A stretch of DNA of 64,000 nt from Sphingobacteruim zhuxiongii. Lineage in GTDB: Bacteria; Bacteroidota; Bacteroidia; Sphingobacteriales; Sphingobacteriaceae. The notes beneath the pieces are model-generated. The model was given only the letters and a program-made list of their open reading frames with translations, was not told where the DNA came from and made no database searches. A program made the position numbers and the translations under genes. Below are positions 8,148 to 17,054 of the stretch, piece by piece. The stretch covers positions 2,356,001-2,420,000 of the forward strand of contig NZ_CP045652.1 in the NCBI RefSeq assembly GCF_009557615.1. The letters are read 5' to 3'. The first letter of the stretch is position 1. The number at the start of each line of letters is the position of its first letter.

Positions 8148-10430
8148 ATGAATATTCGTAAAAGTATACTATCCTGTGGTTTAATCCTATCAGCTACTTT
8201 CAGTTTTGCGCAGGATCAACAGAAGATGGATCAGTTTATTGATGGTTTATTATCAAAGATGACCGTCGAAGAAAAGATAGGACAACTCAACTTGGTAACG
8301 GGCGGCGAAGCGACAACAGGCTCTGTGGTGTCAACCGATGTCGAGTCAAAGATAAAAGCTGGAAATATTGGTGGAATCTTTTCCATGAGCTCTCCAGCGA
8401 AGATCAGAAAGGCGCAGGAGCTCGCTGTTAAGCATTCTCGCTTAGGTATTCCCATTATCTTCGGTATGGATGTCATTCATGGTTATAAAACGGCATTTCC
8501 GATTCCTTTAGGACTTGCGGCAACATGGGATATGGAACTAATCCGTAAGACTGCGCGGGTATCCGCTGTCGAAGCCTCCGCAGATGGTATCAATTGGACC
8601 TTCTCACCGATGGTCGATATTTCTCGAGATCCACGTTGGGGTCGCATCTCTGAAGGCAGTGGTGAAGATACCTACCTAACCTCGCGCATCGCGAGAGAAA
8701 TGGTTTTAGGCTATCAGGGCAACGATCTCAGTCAATATAATACCTTACTTGCCTGCGTAAAGCATTTCGCTTTATACGGCGCCTCAGAGGCTGGTAGAGA
8801 CTACCAGGCAACCGATATGAGTCTACACCGCATGTACAATGAATATTTACCACCCTATAAAGCAGCTTTAGGTGCGGGCGCCATGTCCGTTATGACCTCT
8901 TTTAATGATATCAATGGACTTCCAGCTACAGCAAATCGTTGGTTGTTAACCGATTTACTACGTAATGATTGGGGATTCAAAGGTTTGGTAGTAACAGACT
9001 ACACGGCCGTGAATGAGCTTATTGATCATGGATTAGGGGATCTACATGAAGTATCTGCACTTTCCCTACAGGCTGGTGTCGATATGGATATGGTTGGTGA
9101 GGGATTCCTGACGACACTAAAGAAATCATTAACAGAAAAGCGTGTTAAAGAAGAAGATATTAATCGCGCCGTTCGCTTTGTGCTGGAAGCAAAATATCGA
9201 CTAGGCTTATTTGATGACCCCTACCGTTACTGTGATGAGCAACGTGCAAAGAGAGAGATTGGTAAACCGGAACACTTGGCACTTGCTCGAGAGGCAGCAA
9301 CCAAATCCTTTGTACTCTTAAAGAATGAACAGCAAACACTCCCGTTAAAAAAGACCGGAAGCATTGCGGTAATTGGTCCACTTGCTAATACCGGCGCTAA
9401 TATGCCGGGTACCTGGAGTGTCAGTGCTGATCATGCAAACACACAGACGCTCGTAGAAGGTATGCGTGAGGTATTGGGCAATAAAGTAAAGATTAGCACC
9501 CATTTAGGCGCTAACCTAACCGAGGACGCAGCCTTACAAGAACGCTCGACGATGTTTGGTCGAACAATCCCCAGAGATACAAGACCAGAGTCGGAAATTA
9601 TTGCCGAAGCTTTGGAAATTGCAAATCAAGCCGACGTAATTGTAGCCGCATTAGGTGAAAGCTCTGAGATGTCCGGCGAGAGTTCTAGCCGTACAGATTT
9701 AAATCTTCCAGAGAGCCAATCAAGATTGCTTGCAGCCCTTGTGAAAACTGGAAAACCGCTCGTCTTGGTGCTTTTCACGGGAAGACCCCTAACGCTGAGC
9801 GTCGAGCAAAAAGCTGTGCCGGCTATATTAAATGTCTGGTTTGGTGGGACGGAGACTGGAAAAGCGGTTGCCGACGTGTTATTTGGCGATGTCAATCCAA
9901 GCGGTAAATTGCCAGCTACCTTTCCACAAAATGTAGGACAGATTCCATTGTATTACAGTCAAAAGAATACAGGAAGGCCTTTAGCGGAGGGTGCTTGGTT
10001 TCAAAAATTCCGCTCGAATTACTTAGATGTCAGCAATGAACCGCTCTATCCTTTTGGTTTTGGGTTAAGCTATACAACATTTGAATATTCACCAATCCAA
10101 CTAAGCAGTTCCAGTTTAACGCGTTCTGGACAATTAAAAGTTGCTGTGGATGTTAAGAATACAGGAAACTACGATGGTGAGGAAGTTGTGCAGCTATATA
10201 TCCGTGATATGGTTGGGACTATTACACGCCCAGTAAAGGAATTAAAAGGTTTCCAGAAGCTGATGATCAAGAAAGGAGAAACCAAGCGAGTTGAATTTAC
10301 AATTGGTGAAGCGGATCTAAAGTTCTATGATTTGAAGTTAAATCATGTAGCAGAACTCGGTGCTTTTAAGGTATTTATAGGAACTAATTCACGCGATTTA
10401 CAGCAAGCAGATTTTCAATTGACGGATTAA
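8148..10430 (+). CDS. bglX: Glycoside hydrolase family 3 beta-glucosidase
   Basis: Predicted 760 aa, the size of periplasmic BglX. It has a cleavable signal peptide (…ATFSFAQ), the GH3 TIM-barrel domain with the nucleophile region GFKGLVVTDYTAV (Asp near residue 284) and the alpha/beta sandwich domain (GESSEMSGESSSRTDLNLP). A C-terminal fibronectin-III-like domain (GEEVVQLYIRDMVGTITRPV) follows. It hydrolyses terminal beta-D-glucosyl residues. Operon partner of the preceding glucoamylase-like lipoprotein, consistent with sequential breakdown of a beta-glucan in the periplasm. Confidence 0.95.
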   Translation: MNIRKSILSCGLILSATFSFAQDQQKMDQFIDGLLSKMTVEEKIGQLNLVTGGEATTGSVVSTDVESKIKAGNIGGIFSMSSPAKIRKAQELAVKHSRLGIPIIFGMDVIHGYKTAFPIPLGLAATWDMELIRKTARVSAVEASADGINWTFSPMVDISRDPRWGRISEGSGEDTYLTSRIAREMVLGYQGNDLSQYNTLLACVKHFALYGASEAGRDYQATDMSLHRMYNEYLPPYKAALGAGAMSVMTSFNDINGLPATANRWLLTDLLRNDWGFKGLVVTDYTAVNELIDHGLGDLHEVSALSLQAGVDMDMVGEGFLTTLKKSLTEKRVKEEDINRAVRFVLEAKYRLGLFDDPYRYCDEQRAKREIGKPEHLALAREAATKSFVLLKNEQQTLPLKKTGSIAVIGPLANTGANMPGTWSVSADHANTQTLVEGMREVLGNKVKISTHLGANLTEDAALQERSTMFGRTIPRDTRPESEIIAEALEIANQADVIVAALGESSEMSGESSSRTDLNLPESQSRLLAALVKTGKPLVLVLFTGRPLTLSVEQKAVPAILNVWFGGTETGKAVADVLFGDVNPSGKLPATFPQNVGQIPLYYSQKNTGRPLAEGAWFQKFRSNYLDVSNEPLYPFGFGLSYTTFEYSPIQLSSSSLTRSGQLKVAVDVKNTGNYDGEEVVQLYIRDMVGTITRPVKELKGFQKLMIKKGETKRVEFTIGEADLKFYDLKLNHVAELGAFKVFIGTNSRDLQQADFQLTD

Positions 10431-10461
10431 ATATATTGACAAGTATGTTTATATTTACCTT

Positions 10462-10803
10462 ATGGTAAAAATGCTCTACTTTGTCGCTTTCTGGCTTACA
10501 CAAATTGTTTCCAGCATCATCTTTAAATATGGTGGGATAAATCCTAAATTCCAATGGCCAGCTTTGATCATCGGAAATGTTATTATCCTTTCCGCCAGTT
10601 GGTTTTTGGTTCAACTGTTCAAGAACTTCCCCCAACCGATTGTTATTGCGGTTTGTTCGGGCGGTACCTTCCTGACGGTGCAACTGGCGATGGCATTATG
10701 GTTTAAAGAGTCTTTAAACTGGATTCAAGTGCTTGGCTGTTTAGTCATCGTTATCGGAATGGCGATGATTACGTTTGCTGGCAAGCAGAGCCCAACCCCT
10801 TAA
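10462..10803 (+). CDS. Small multidrug-resistance/EamA-like membrane protein
   Basis: Predicted 113 aa with four hydrophobic helices (about 4-22, 33-52, 60-80, 85-105), the size and topology of SMR-type members of the drug/metabolite transporter superfamily. The last helix (LGCLVIVIGMAMITFAG) resembles the final helix of EamA/SMR proteins. The glutamate in the first helix that SMR pumps use for coupling is not evident, so drug transport should not be assumed. The stop is 2 bp before the ATG of the DinB gene, implying co-transcription. Confidence 0.65.
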   Translation: MVKMLYFVAFWLTQIVSSIIFKYGGINPKFQWPALIIGNVIILSASWFLVQLFKNFPQPIVIAVCSGGTFLTVQLAMALWFKESLNWIQVLGCLVIVIGMAMITFAGKQSPTP

Positions 10804-10805
10804 TC

Positions 10806-11342
10806 ATGGAAAACAAAGAAAACCTAGAAGTATGGATGCGCGGTCCAATTGCCGGAATCGCCGACCTACTACAACCTGTGGCGCATGCCCTATTACAGGT
10901 CAATGAAGATATTCCAAAGCTATTGAATAGCGATGACGAGAAATACTTATGGGAAAAACCCTTTGGAATGGCTTCGCCAGGATTCCATATCTTGCATATT
11001 ATTGGTGTGATAGATCGTATGTTTACATATGCGGCCAGCCAGTCACTTACCGAAGCGCAATTCGAATACCTCGATAAGGAGAATACACCTAATCAAGATT
11101 ATTCGATTGAAGACCTAATCGATAAACTCGAACAACGCATAGAACAGGCTGTTGAAGACTTGAAATTAATGAACCCCACAGCGCTCCTAGACGAGCGATT
11201 TATTGGTAGACGAATGATTCCAACGACACAGATGGGCTTATTGTTCCATGCTGCAGAGCATGCGGAAAGACATTACGGACAACTGCTCGTGACTATTAAA
11301 ACCGTACGTGGTTTACATCAACAGGGATCGAGCCACACTTAA
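10806..11342 (+). CDS. DinB-family (YfiT-like) metal-dependent protein
   Basis: Predicted 178 aa. A four-helix DinB fold is suggested by the histidines that bind a divalent metal: FHILHIIGVIDRM around residue 60 and FHAAEHAERHYGQL near 150. The family includes bacillithiol-S-transferases and other thiol-linked enzymes; substrate unknown here. It overlaps the end of the convergent pdeM gene by 4 bp. Confidence 0.82.
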   Translation: MENKENLEVWMRGPIAGIADLLQPVAHALLQVNEDIPKLLNSDDEKYLWEKPFGMASPGFHILHIIGVIDRMFTYAASQSLTEAQFEYLDKENTPNQDYSIEDLIDKLEQRIEQAVEDLKLMNPTALLDERFIGRRMIPTTQMGLLFHAAEHAERHYGQLLVTIKTVRGLHQQGSSHT

Positions 11343-11986
11343 GGTAACTCCATCACCGATTGATCCACGATAGCATATACCCTATTTTGGGGCGTTTTGC
11401 GAAGGATATGGAGCCCAGTATACTTACCAAAAGCGGGTAGAGTAAGTACTCTGTTTTCAAAATGAAAGCAGGGCAATCTAAAGGTTTGTCTCCCACTTAA
11501 AAACACTTGACAACCGGGATGAATATGTCCAACGACATTGATAATATGGTTATCCAAGCCCGCCAATGGCTCATGCGAGAACAGTAAACCTTCTTCCAAT
11601 AATACATGATCAACAATCCGTAATGCCGAGCGACCCCAATGAGCATCCGATAGAATATCATGATTTCCGTTTGTCAGCGTGAACTGAATATGCGGTTTCG
11701 AATGGGTATATTGACAGAATTCCTCCCATTCGGAGTTTAATTTCGAATGAAACAAATCCCCGAGAAAGAGTACTTGCTCAACGGCAAGCTCCGCTAAGAG
11801 TAAATCTAAGCGACTAAGTTCTTCAGAAACCGCTGGGGCTGGGACAAAGATTCCCTCTTTTCTGAAATGCATTAATTTCCCTAAATGCCAGTCAGAAATA
11901 ACGAGAAGCTGATGTTTGGGAATATATAGGGCTTTCTGCGGTAGTAAAAAACAGTCCAGTCCACACAGCACAACCTTCTTAGCCAT
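11339..11986 (-). CDS. pdeM: Ligase-associated DNA damage response endonuclease PdeM
   Basis: Predicted 215 aa metallophosphoesterase. Motifs in order: VISDWHLGK (D-x-H), FLGDLFHS (G-D), LTNGNHDIL (GNHD), SHEPL and VGHIHPG (GHxH). All metal-binding residues of the calcineurin-like fold are present. In many bacteria this gene sits with an ATP-dependent ligase, an exonuclease and an Lhr-type helicase. Here its start overlaps the end of the helicase by 8 bp, supporting that assignment. The ligase and exonuclease are not in this window. Confidence 0.92.
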   Translation of the reverse strand: MAKKVVLCGLDCFLLPQKALYIPKHQLLVISDWHLGKLMHFRKEGIFVPAPAVSEELSRLDLLLAELAVEQVLFLGDLFHSKLNSEWEEFCQYTHSKPHIQFTLTNGNHDILSDAHWGRSALRIVDHVLLEEGLLFSHEPLAGLDNHIINVVGHIHPGCQVFLSGRQTFRLPCFHFENRVLTLPAFGKYTGLHILRKTPQNRVYAIVDQSVMELP

Positions 11987-14420
11987 CTATTAATTGCAAT
12001 TTTATTTTTTCTAATTTACTCTGCCAATCCTCATTGCTATAACGTTCTCTGAAAGACTCGGAGAAGATCGGAAAAGCAAATGGCGTCAATTTATCCGGCT
12101 TGCGAAAGATAATTTGATGTTTATCGATGCGCTCAAACGCCTTCATCATCCTGCCCTCCTCCAATTGAAAATCAAAGACTTCATCATAGGATTCACGCAA
12201 AAGTAGGTTGTTTGATTCATATTCAGAAAATACAGAAAAGAAAAGCGCCGCATTGGCCTGCAGATGCTTGCTCTTCATCTGCTTACCCGGAAATCCCTGA
12301 AATACTAAACCGGCAATACCAGCGATATCGCGAAACCTTCGTCTAGCCATTTCCTGCACGTTGATTCCCGAATTGATATCCGCGTGTAAATTCGCTGGAG
12401 AGAATATTTGCTTTAAGATCTGTTCGTTAAGCTCATAAGCCGTATCACTCAGCAGTTCAATACCATATTCATTCGTCGCTATACTAAATGTTGCCGGTGT
12501 AATCTGCCCTAAGCGGTACGCAATGACTTGCGCCATCCCTTCATGTACGAGCTTACCGTCGAAGGGGTAGATAAAGAGGTGGAAGCCATATTTGGTTTCG
12601 GTATATTCTACAAGGAGCTCCTCCGCCTTCGGTAAACCTGACACACGCTCCTGCTCTAGAAATAGCGGTTGTAAGAACTTGATCTCCTCCGACTGTCCCG
12701 ATTTTCTATGAATATTTGAGAAGCTATGTCGGATTGCGATTCCTAAATCTGGTGATATCGCGAATCTCCCGCCCATCCACGATGGAATGACGCCTTTTTT
12801 CTTCTCCGAAGCTTTAACAATGGCATCATTTGCAATCACCTGAATAAGCTCTAGCTGCCGCCCCGAAAACCAAAAGACATCGCCAACATTCAATTTAGAA
12901 ATAAAGGATTCTTCAATAGAGCCTAAGTATTTCCCGGAAAGAAACTTGACACGCATCATTAAATCAGAAACGATTGCCCCGATGGAAAGCCGATGCCGCA
13001 TAGCCAGCTTTCGGCTGGTTACTTTATAAAGCCCATCGATTAGTTCCAAGCGATGGAAATCATCGTAAGCCTTTAAGCTCGTGCCGCCATGAAGTAATAA
13101 TCCCATACATTGATCAAACTCCTCTTGAGTCACCGATTCAAAGCAATGAGTTTGTGTAATTTCGGCAAAAATCTGCTGTGGATCAAAGCCGTCTCCAACA
13201 GCCAGAGTCATTAAATATTGTGTGAGTACATCAAATGAACGGATATAAGGAATTCTTTGTTCAACAATCTTCTCTTTGACGGCAAATTTTAGGGAATCAC
13301 CTTCAATGATTTCTAAGGAATTCGTCGGCACATAATAAATAATAGAAGTCGCATCTGGACGATGTCCTGAGCGCCCTGCGCGTTGCAGAAAGCGAGCGAC
13401 ACCTTTCGGCGAACCAATCTGTATTACGCAGTCAACGGGCCTAAAATCAACACCTAAGTCCAAGCTACTGGTGCATACCACAGCTTTCAAACGACCTGCA
13501 TGCAGCGCCTCTTCTACCCAAACCCGGACTTCATCACTCAGGGATCCGTGATGAATCGCCAATAAGCCCGCGAATTCAGGGTACTGTGAAATAATTTGCT
13601 GATACCAGATCTCCGCCTGGGAGCGCGTATTGGTAAATATCAAAGTCGTACCATACTGATTTACAATATTAACGACTTTGTCAAGCAGACGAATCCCTAG
13701 ATGCCCTGCCCATGGAAACTTTTCAAGGCTATCGGGCAGTACGGTCTGAATAGTAATCTTCTTATTGATTTTGGCCTTCACCATGACACCCGTATTGGAA
13801 GACCCCAATAAAATATCCTTTGCTTGCCCTAAATTGCCAATCGTTGCAGAGATCCCCCAGATCTTAAGATTCGGATTGATATTCTTCAGACGACTTAAGG
13901 CCAGCTCGATGAGAACACCGCGCTTAGAACCCAAAAGCTCATGCCACTCATCGACGACGATAAATTCCAATTGCTTAAAATAGTCTTGTCCTTGTTTTGT
14001 TGCCAATAGTAGATGTACGCTTTCTGGCGTAGTGATCAAAGCTTGTGGCGGATTTTTACGCTGCTTCAGTCGATTTGCAGTACTCGTATCTCCGGTACGA
14101 AGTTCGATTTGATAATCGAGATCTAGGTCAGCAGATACGCCTTCAGTTACCCGATGAATCTCTTTAGATAAAGCACGTAAAGGTGTTATCCATAAGGCAT
14201 GTAGTCCTTTCTTTCGTTGCTTACTTATCTGCTGCTGATAGCTTGCGGAATAGTATTGCTGAATGACGCCAAACCAGATAGCCAAGGTCTTACCATAGCC
14301 TGTGGGTGCATTTAAAATCCCCGATCGATTAGCAGCTATTTCGGTCCAACATTGCTTTTGAAAATCATGCGCCGTCCATCCCTGATTATAAAACCATACA
14401 TCTGCTAATTCGTTCTTCAT
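11979..14420 (-). CDS. Ligase-associated DNA damage response DEXH-box helicase (Lhr-like)
   Basis: Predicted 813 aa superfamily-2 helicase. Walker A is NAPTGYGKT near residue 40, motif II is VVDEWHELLG (DEWH), motif III is SATIGN, and the C-terminal RecA lobe has QRAGRSGHR (motif VI). A Lhr-specific C-terminal half follows. It unwinds DNA or RNA-DNA duplexes 3'-5' in a repair pathway with PdeM and a ligase. First gene of a two-gene operon whose second gene is pdeM. A gap of about 90 bp separates it from the divergent reductase gene. Confidence 0.93.
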   Translation of the reverse strand: MKNELADVWFYNQGWTAHDFQKQCWTEIAANRSGILNAPTGYGKTLAIWFGVIQQYYSASYQQQISKQRKKGLHALWITPLRALSKEIHRVTEGVSADLDLDYQIELRTGDTSTANRLKQRKNPPQALITTPESVHLLLATKQGQDYFKQLEFIVVDEWHELLGSKRGVLIELALSRLKNINPNLKIWGISATIGNLGQAKDILLGSSNTGVMVKAKINKKITIQTVLPDSLEKFPWAGHLGIRLLDKVVNIVNQYGTTLIFTNTRSQAEIWYQQIISQYPEFAGLLAIHHGSLSDEVRVWVEEALHAGRLKAVVCTSSLDLGVDFRPVDCVIQIGSPKGVARFLQRAGRSGHRPDATSIIYYVPTNSLEIIEGDSLKFAVKEKIVEQRIPYIRSFDVLTQYLMTLAVGDGFDPQQIFAEITQTHCFESVTQEEFDQCMGLLLHGGTSLKAYDDFHRLELIDGLYKVTSRKLAMRHRLSIGAIVSDLMMRVKFLSGKYLGSIEESFISKLNVGDVFWFSGRQLELIQVIANDAIVKASEKKKGVIPSWMGGRFAISPDLGIAIRHSFSNIHRKSGQSEEIKFLQPLFLEQERVSGLPKAEELLVEYTETKYGFHLFIYPFDGKLVHEGMAQVIAYRLGQITPATFSIATNEYGIELLSDTAYELNEQILKQIFSPANLHADINSGINVQEMARRRFRDIAGIAGLVFQGFPGKQMKSKHLQANAALFFSVFSEYESNNLLLRESYDEVFDFQLEEGRMMKAFERIDKHQIIFRKPDKLTPFAFPIFSESFRERYSNEDWQSKLEKIKLQLIDG

Positions 14421-14511
14421 AGATTCTATTGATACTTCAAATTAAAAGAAATTCACACAGAATACAACATTTTTAACGCGTAATTGTTAGTACAATGAAA
14501 GAGTATTTATT

Positions 14512-15072
14512 ATGGGAAATATACAAGTCGGCCTATTTGTAGGTAGTTTAAGGAAAGAATCGTTTAATAAAAAGATTGCGAATTACCTGATTAGTATCGC
14601 TCCAAAAGGTTACGAATACCAACTTATAGAAATTGGACAGCTACCCTTCTACAATGAGGATCTCGAGGGGGATAAACTTCCTGCAGTTTACAAAGAATTT
14701 CGCGCAACAATTGAAGCTTTGGATGCTTTTATCTTCGTTACTCCGGAGTATAATCGCTCGGTACCTGCCGTTTTAAAGAATGCAATTGACGTTGCATCGC
14801 GTCCTTATGGCAAGGCAAAATGGAATAAGAAACCTGCTGCTGTTATTAGCTCTTCCATTGGTGCAATCGGCGGATTTGGCGCCAATCATCACCTACGCCA
14901 ATCCTTAGTTTTCGTCGATGTTCCTACTATGGCGCAACCAGAAGCCTATATTGGACATGTTGCCAAGCTATTTGACGAGCAAGGCAAGCTGATTAATGAG
15001 GATACCGCTAAATTCCTAGAGGATTACCTCGCAGCATTTAGCACCTGGGTTGAACGATTTGTTAAGAAATAA
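14512..15072 (+). CDS. NAD(P)H-dependent FMN reductase
   Basis: Predicted 186 aa flavodoxin-fold enzyme. The N-terminal VGSLRKESFNKKIA loop binds FMN phosphate, and FVTPEYNRSVPAVLKNAID is the signature of the NADPH-dependent FMN/quinone/azo-reductase family. It probably reduces quinones, azo dyes or chromate with NAD(P)H in the cytoplasm; the physiological substrate cannot be told from sequence. Single gene, convergent with the gene at 15075-15710 with only 2 bp between stops. Confidence 0.92.
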   Translation: MGNIQVGLFVGSLRKESFNKKIANYLISIAPKGYEYQLIEIGQLPFYNEDLEGDKLPAVYKEFRATIEALDAFIFVTPEYNRSVPAVLKNAIDVASRPYGKAKWNKKPAAVISSSIGAIGGFGANHHLRQSLVFVDVPTMAQPEAYIGHVAKLFDEQGKLINEDTAKFLEDYLAAFSTWVERFVKK

Positions 15073-15074
15073 GA

Positions 15075-15710
15075 TTATTGGAATTTAACCTCGCCAAAGA
15101 ACTGCGGCAAGTGGAAATTCGGTGAAGGATAATCAATGCCACTCCAAGCTATAAAATGTGGATTTGGTAAACCATCTCCACATTTATAGAAATTCGCGGC
15201 GGCTGCTTGACCCGCAAGGTCTTCTGCTTTCACACCTAATATCTCGAATGGAATTACTAAAACCTGTTGCCAAGTCTTTTTACCGAGAATCGTTTGCACC
15301 GATGATGCTGTATTAACTTTTAGGATCTGCTCACTACTTAAGCGATTACGCTCAGCCTTCACAGCACCTCCATAGCCAATTAAACCAACACCTAAGACAT
15401 TGAATTCAACGTTGTAATACGTTTCTCTTTGATCAAATGAAATGAAGAATTCCACACAACTATCCTCCCACACATTCTCATTCGGGCGGATAAATTGTCC
15501 TTTTACAAACTCTTCCTGCACGTCGTAGTGCAAAATAATATGCTTGTTATCGTAAGCAACTTGAAATCTCACTTCCGGTACATATGGAAACTCTGATGTC
15601 CATGGAGCAACATTAATGTCATTCCATGTTAAAGATTCCAAAGCTTTTTTCCAATCAGCATAGCCTGTTGGTAGCTCCTGCACGTTTAATTTTGCGATTT
15701 CAAGCGTCAT
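15075..15710 (-). CDS. CBM9-like carbohydrate-binding protein
   Basis: Predicted 211 aa. The pattern (WTSEFPYVPEVRFQVAYDNKHIILHYDV... VWEDSCVEFFISFD... ECNV-like YNVEFNVLG) matches the carbohydrate-binding family 9-like domain (DOMON-like beta-sandwich). The N-terminus has no signal peptide, lipobox or membrane segment, which is unusual for a glycan-binding module. It lies 4 bp after the stop of the upstream phosphotransferase gene in the same operon, suggesting a joint role in the cytoplasm with a sugar-kinase-like enzyme (inference). Confidence 0.75.
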   Translation of the reverse strand: MTLEIAKLNVQELPTGYADWKKALESLTWNDINVAPWTSEFPYVPEVRFQVAYDNKHIILHYDVQEEFVKGQFIRPNENVWEDSCVEFFISFDQRETYYNVEFNVLGVGLIGYGGAVKAERNRLSSEQILKVNTASSVQTILGKKTWQQVLVIPFEILGVKAEDLAGQAAAANFYKCGDGLPNPHFIAWSGIDYPSPNFHLPQFFGEVKFQ

Positions 15711-15714
15711 AAGA

Positions 15715-16842
15715 TTACGAATTTAAGTTCTCCGCTAATATATCAGTTAAAACTTGATGATTCGCCTCTAATTCTTGAACTAATTTCAATTGTGCTTTTG
15801 TACGAACCAAATTATGCTCCGGATAGGCAATTTTATAATACGTGTCCCCATCAATATAATCCGTTAGGAATCTTACCGCTTGCATATAAGGCAGTAAGTG
15901 AACACCATGAATTAAGGATTCTGCTTCGGTCTTTGTTAGGAACTCCTTCGCTTCGGATAAATAGCCAGCAGTAAAAGCTGCAAACAATGGAATATTCAAG
16001 ACAATCTTTGATACATCTGCCTCATCTTCTGCAGCAGAGTTAATAATTGTACGAATAGCATCACCAAAATCATAAGCTACGTAACCAGGCATAACCGTAT
16101 CTAAGTCAATAACACATTGCACTTGATCATTTGCATCTAGTAATACGTTATTGAACTTGGTATCATTGTGCGTAATCCGTAAAGGCAGTCTATTTGCGCG
16201 TCCTAATTCTAGAACGGTACGCATTTTACCTTCACGTTCGAAGATATAATCTAATAGATCTTGTACCTCTGCTACACGAGATGCCGCATCTTTCGCAATC
16301 GCTTCACGCAGATTATTCATGCGAAACTCGATATTATGAAAGTTTGGAAGCACTTCAACAATCGTTGTTGGATCTAAATCACTCAACTGCTTTTGAAATT
16401 GCCCAAATGCCAAGCCTCCAGAGAATGCTTGATCCGTTGTTTCTAATATATCGTAGCTACGTGTGTCGGGAATAAGAATAAATATACGCCAGAAATCTCC
16501 GTTGTTATCTTCGTAATAGTGCTTGCCATCCAAAGTAGGAATTAAAGTCATTGTACGTTTTAACACTTCTTTATCTCCCAAATGCGCAAGTTTCTTTTTG
16601 AGATGATTACATACCTTCTCAATATTCGCCATGAGACCGTCAACGTTGCGGAATACATGGTGATTTATACGTTGAAGTAAATATTGTTCTGTTGTATCGG
16701 AATCCGTAATAATCTTGAAGGTATCATTGATATGTCCTGATCCAAATGGAACTGAAGAAATGATATTTCCTTTGATATTAAATTTTTCGGCTGATAGGAT
16801 GCTGTTTTCTAAATTATTGGTTGACATTACTTCACTATTCAT
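15715..16842 (-). CDS. APH-family phosphotransferase (N-acetylhexosamine kinase-like)
   Basis: Predicted 375 aa from this start. Protein-kinase-like fold: FGSGHINDTF (nucleotide loop) near residue 34, catalytic loop ITHNDTKFNNVLLD (HxDxxxxN) and metal site CVIDLDTVMPG, then YDFGDAIR. Bacteroidota proteins of this type resemble NahK-type sugar 1-kinases rather than antibiotic kinases. An in-frame Met lies further upstream (16914), but the 24 extra residues do not look like the family. ATGs at 16842 and 16827 are both reasonable. Upstream gene of a pair with the CBM9-like protein. Confidence 0.8.
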   Translation of the reverse strand: MNSEVMSTNNLENSILSAEKFNIKGNIISSVPFGSGHINDTFKIITDSDTTEQYLLQRINHHVFRNVDGLMANIEKVCNHLKKKLAHLGDKEVLKRTMTLIPTLDGKHYYEDNNGDFWRIFILIPDTRSYDILETTDQAFSGGLAFGQFQKQLSDLDPTTIVEVLPNFHNIEFRMNNLREAIAKDAASRVAEVQDLLDYIFEREGKMRTVLELGRANRLPLRITHNDTKFNNVLLDANDQVQCVIDLDTVMPGYVAYDFGDAIRTIINSAAEDEADVSKIVLNIPLFAAFTAGYLSEAKEFLTKTEAESLIHGVHLLPYMQAVRFLTDYIDGDTYYKIAYPEHNLVRTKAQLKLVQELEANHQVLTDILAENLNS

Positions 16843-17054
16843 TTCATAATTTCTGTGTAAGTTCTTGCAATATCTATATTCAAACCCAATATTTAAAATA
16901 TTTTTTTCAATCAAACGGTTGCATGATTTTATTTATTAACATTGAATAAATAACGAGTTCATATTTATTCTTAATCTAAGAAGATATCCTTTTAATAAGC
17001 ACGTTCTATTTATATTTTTCGTAATTTAGAACATCAAAGCGAATTTGCCCCTAT

